A DNA stretch of 24,356 bases from JAJYBV01 sp021812265 (GTDB lineage: Bacteria; Chloroflexota; Ktedonobacteria; Ktedonobacterales; JACDGC01), in assembly GCA_027459525.1 (NCBI GenBank), contig DAIDIC010000179.1, forward strand, positions 1 to 24,356. Reading direction: 5' to 3'. Under the pieces are notes generated by a model. The model was not told where the DNA came from. It searched no databases and saw only the letters and a program-made list of their open reading frames with translations. Every line of letters starts with the position of its first letter. Position 1 is the stretch's first letter. Below, piece after piece: positions 24,101-24,356 of the stretch. Both the position numbers and the translations under genes were made by a program.

Positions 24101-24356
24101 CGGCGCTTAAAGCAGTAGATGAATAGCTGCGACCGCCGCCGTCGAAGTTGCCGACAGTCGTGTTTGTGTCTGGACTGGTTCCCTCGTTGTTATACGCGGG
24201 CAGCGTTGTCGGAGGAATAGTTACCGAACCAGTGGCAATAGTAAATATATGCATGCCGCCACCGGTTACTGTAGCTGGCAGGGTTACACTGGCAATGGTT
24301 TTGCCGGATGTCAGCGCGGCGTAAACCATAAACACATAGGTTTTCGTTTGATCCGC
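21168..24356 (-). CDS. Giant secreted/surface protein: 191-residue tandem repeats plus PQQ-like beta-propeller (5' end outside window)
   Basis: At least 1062 residues, open through the window edge, so the N-terminus and any signal peptide are missing. The upstream part consists of about three full 191-residue repeats plus part of a fourth, each containing TVGNFDGGGRSYS, DGVTFTWP, GSNDNWR.AGQV, YSDGTTQQVSVTLSDW, LPYRNTATG and LTSGKTIASVTLP. This beta-sandwich-like module is familiar from secreted carbohydrate-active proteins of Actinobacteria and Ktedonobacteria. From about residue 650 to the end there is a PQQ-like propeller with blade signatures such as FYALNASTGAILWKT and LMAVNPATGAIIWRT. 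Cysteines in several loops (GDCPD, ATCTGG, GPCTDE, CPDCG) could form disulfides. No sortase motif or C-terminal anchor is seen (it ends SFTVK). Probably secreted; role unknown, perhaps glycan binding or adhesion. Confidence 0.85.
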   Translation of the reverse strand, partial: ADQTKTYVFMVYAALTSGKTIASVTLPATVTGGGMHIFTIATGSVTIPPTTLPAYNNEGTSPDTNTTVGNFDGGGRSYSSTALSAAGVNSNAAFTFDGVTFTWPAETAGSNDNWRTAGQVIPVSGSGADVALLGAAAGGQSTGTITIKYSDGTTQQVSVTLSDWTLNGGSVSPATGDYTAVTLPYRNTATGSDKTKTYVFMVYAALTSGKTIASVTLPSTVTGGGMHIFTIAAGTVTIPSTTLPAYNNEGTSPDTNTTVGNFDGGGRSYSSTALSAAGVNSNASYTFDGVTFTWPAETAGSNDNWRTAGQVVPVSGSGADVALLGAAAGGQSTGTITITYSDGTTQQVSVTLSDWTLNGGSVSPATGDYTAVTLPYRNTATGADQTKTYVFMVYAALTSGKTIVSVTLPATVTGGGMHIFAIASGTVNIPPTNLPAYNSEGTSPDTNTTVGNFDGGGRSYSINALSAAGINSGASLTVDGISFAWPKEAAGSNDNWSAAGQVIPVSGSGSELAFLGGAVGGKSSGTVTITYTDGTTQTATLEFTDWAIGGGASAILPDNTIAAYMTYRNTATGPQYLALYLFMAYIPVTSGKTVATVTLPTTLTGGGMHIFAVSQGNTPNVPAATSNQSLQTYLGGNTRSSYFPNETQFTSADSANIAMQWAAKAGGAANVQPLVVNNVLYWGTWDGVFHATNLSGVDIWTQNLGVLTVSTCAPPSAGIAGTATYGSVNGTAAIFVGGGDGNFYALNASTGAILWKTMIAPPPANFIWDSPAVYNGSVFIGISSFGDCPDSQGMLDKLDINTGTIQSVFDIVPATCTGGGLWGSPAIDTATGIMYIATGNQNLGTGPCTDEPYAQAVVAINTTNMTAVGSWQIMPSTATGDSDFGSTPTLFTATINGVVRQLVGVGNKNGLYYTFDRTNITAGPIWSTQVAIGGDCPDCGNGTISPSVFDGNTLYIAAGQVTVNGVTYSSNLMAVNPATGAIIWRTYFFQGYILSAVSAVKGVLFTGVGNSLVAINAANGALLYQYIDTSTAYSLFYGAPAVVNNVVYATNYDGTLFSFTVK
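22520..24356 (-). repeat. Tandem direct repeats, 573-bp period
   Basis: The segment around ACCATAAAC recurs at 22605, 23178, 23751 and 24324, each exactly 573 bp apart (191 codons). The two copies nearest the right edge differ at only about ten of 191 residues by eye, the third is more diverged, and the fourth, next to the propeller, is partial and most diverged. The array runs off the window. Confidence 0.92.

Noticed and set aside
22520..24356. CRISPR array suggested by regularly repeated sequence
   Set aside because: The period is 573 bp, in frame and coding, with no short-repeat/spacer alternation.

Overview
The window looks like a chromosomal segment of an uncultured, probably monoderm bacterium. 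Chloroflexota is the best guess. This rests on the feel of the RecO, GatC and flagellar proteins and on a surface-repeat type familiar from Ktedonobacteria and Actinobacteria; it is not proof, and no 16S gene or lineage-defining marker is present. Housekeeping and motility genes have moderate GC content, while the far-left accessory stretch is visibly more AT-rich.

Left accessory region (1-3712). Bases 1-130 resemble the right end of an IS200/IS605-type element with its omegaRNA-like fold. Next come a minus-strand XRE-HTH/NB-ARC/TPR STAND ATPase, a palindrome-bearing divergent intergenic region, a small plus-strand degenerate receiver-like protein, and a minus-strand single-pass membrane protein with an Ig-like domain.

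Housekeeping block (3852-10885). On the minus strand are gatC-gatA (two subunits of the tRNA-dependent amidotransferase; gatB is not here), secD-secF (protein export, with a large low-complexity insert in SecF), tRNA-Val(TAC) and tRNA-Leu(GAG). On the plus strand are a VOC/glyoxalase-fold protein with its own promoter and a strong terminator, then recO. Good sigma70-like promoters can be read for the tRNAs, secDF, the VOC gene and recO.

Flagellar operon (11007-21080, plus strand). The order is flgC, fliE, fliF, fliG, fliH, fliI, fliJ, flgB, fliK, flgD, flgE. Together these encode proximal rod parts, the MS ring, the rotor switch protein, the export ATPase with its regulator and chaperone, hook-length control, the hook cap and the hook. 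flgB is detached from flgC and lies between fliJ and fliK. The FlgE-type hook protein has a long insert at an unusual place. FlgD appears reduced to its N-terminal part plus a Ser/Thr/Gly tail.

Right end (21168-24356, minus strand). A giant secreted or surface protein, open at the window edge, carries 191-residue tandem repeats (exact 573-bp period) followed by a PQQ-like beta-propeller. It converges on flgE across a shared hairpin terminator. Both window ends lie in repetitive DNA, which would fit a contig broken at repeats. I see no CRISPR array, prophage or obvious biosynthetic cluster. The least ordinary material is the STAND/pseudo-receiver pair, the tandem-repeat surface protein and the rearranged, insert-bearing flagellar and Sec genes.
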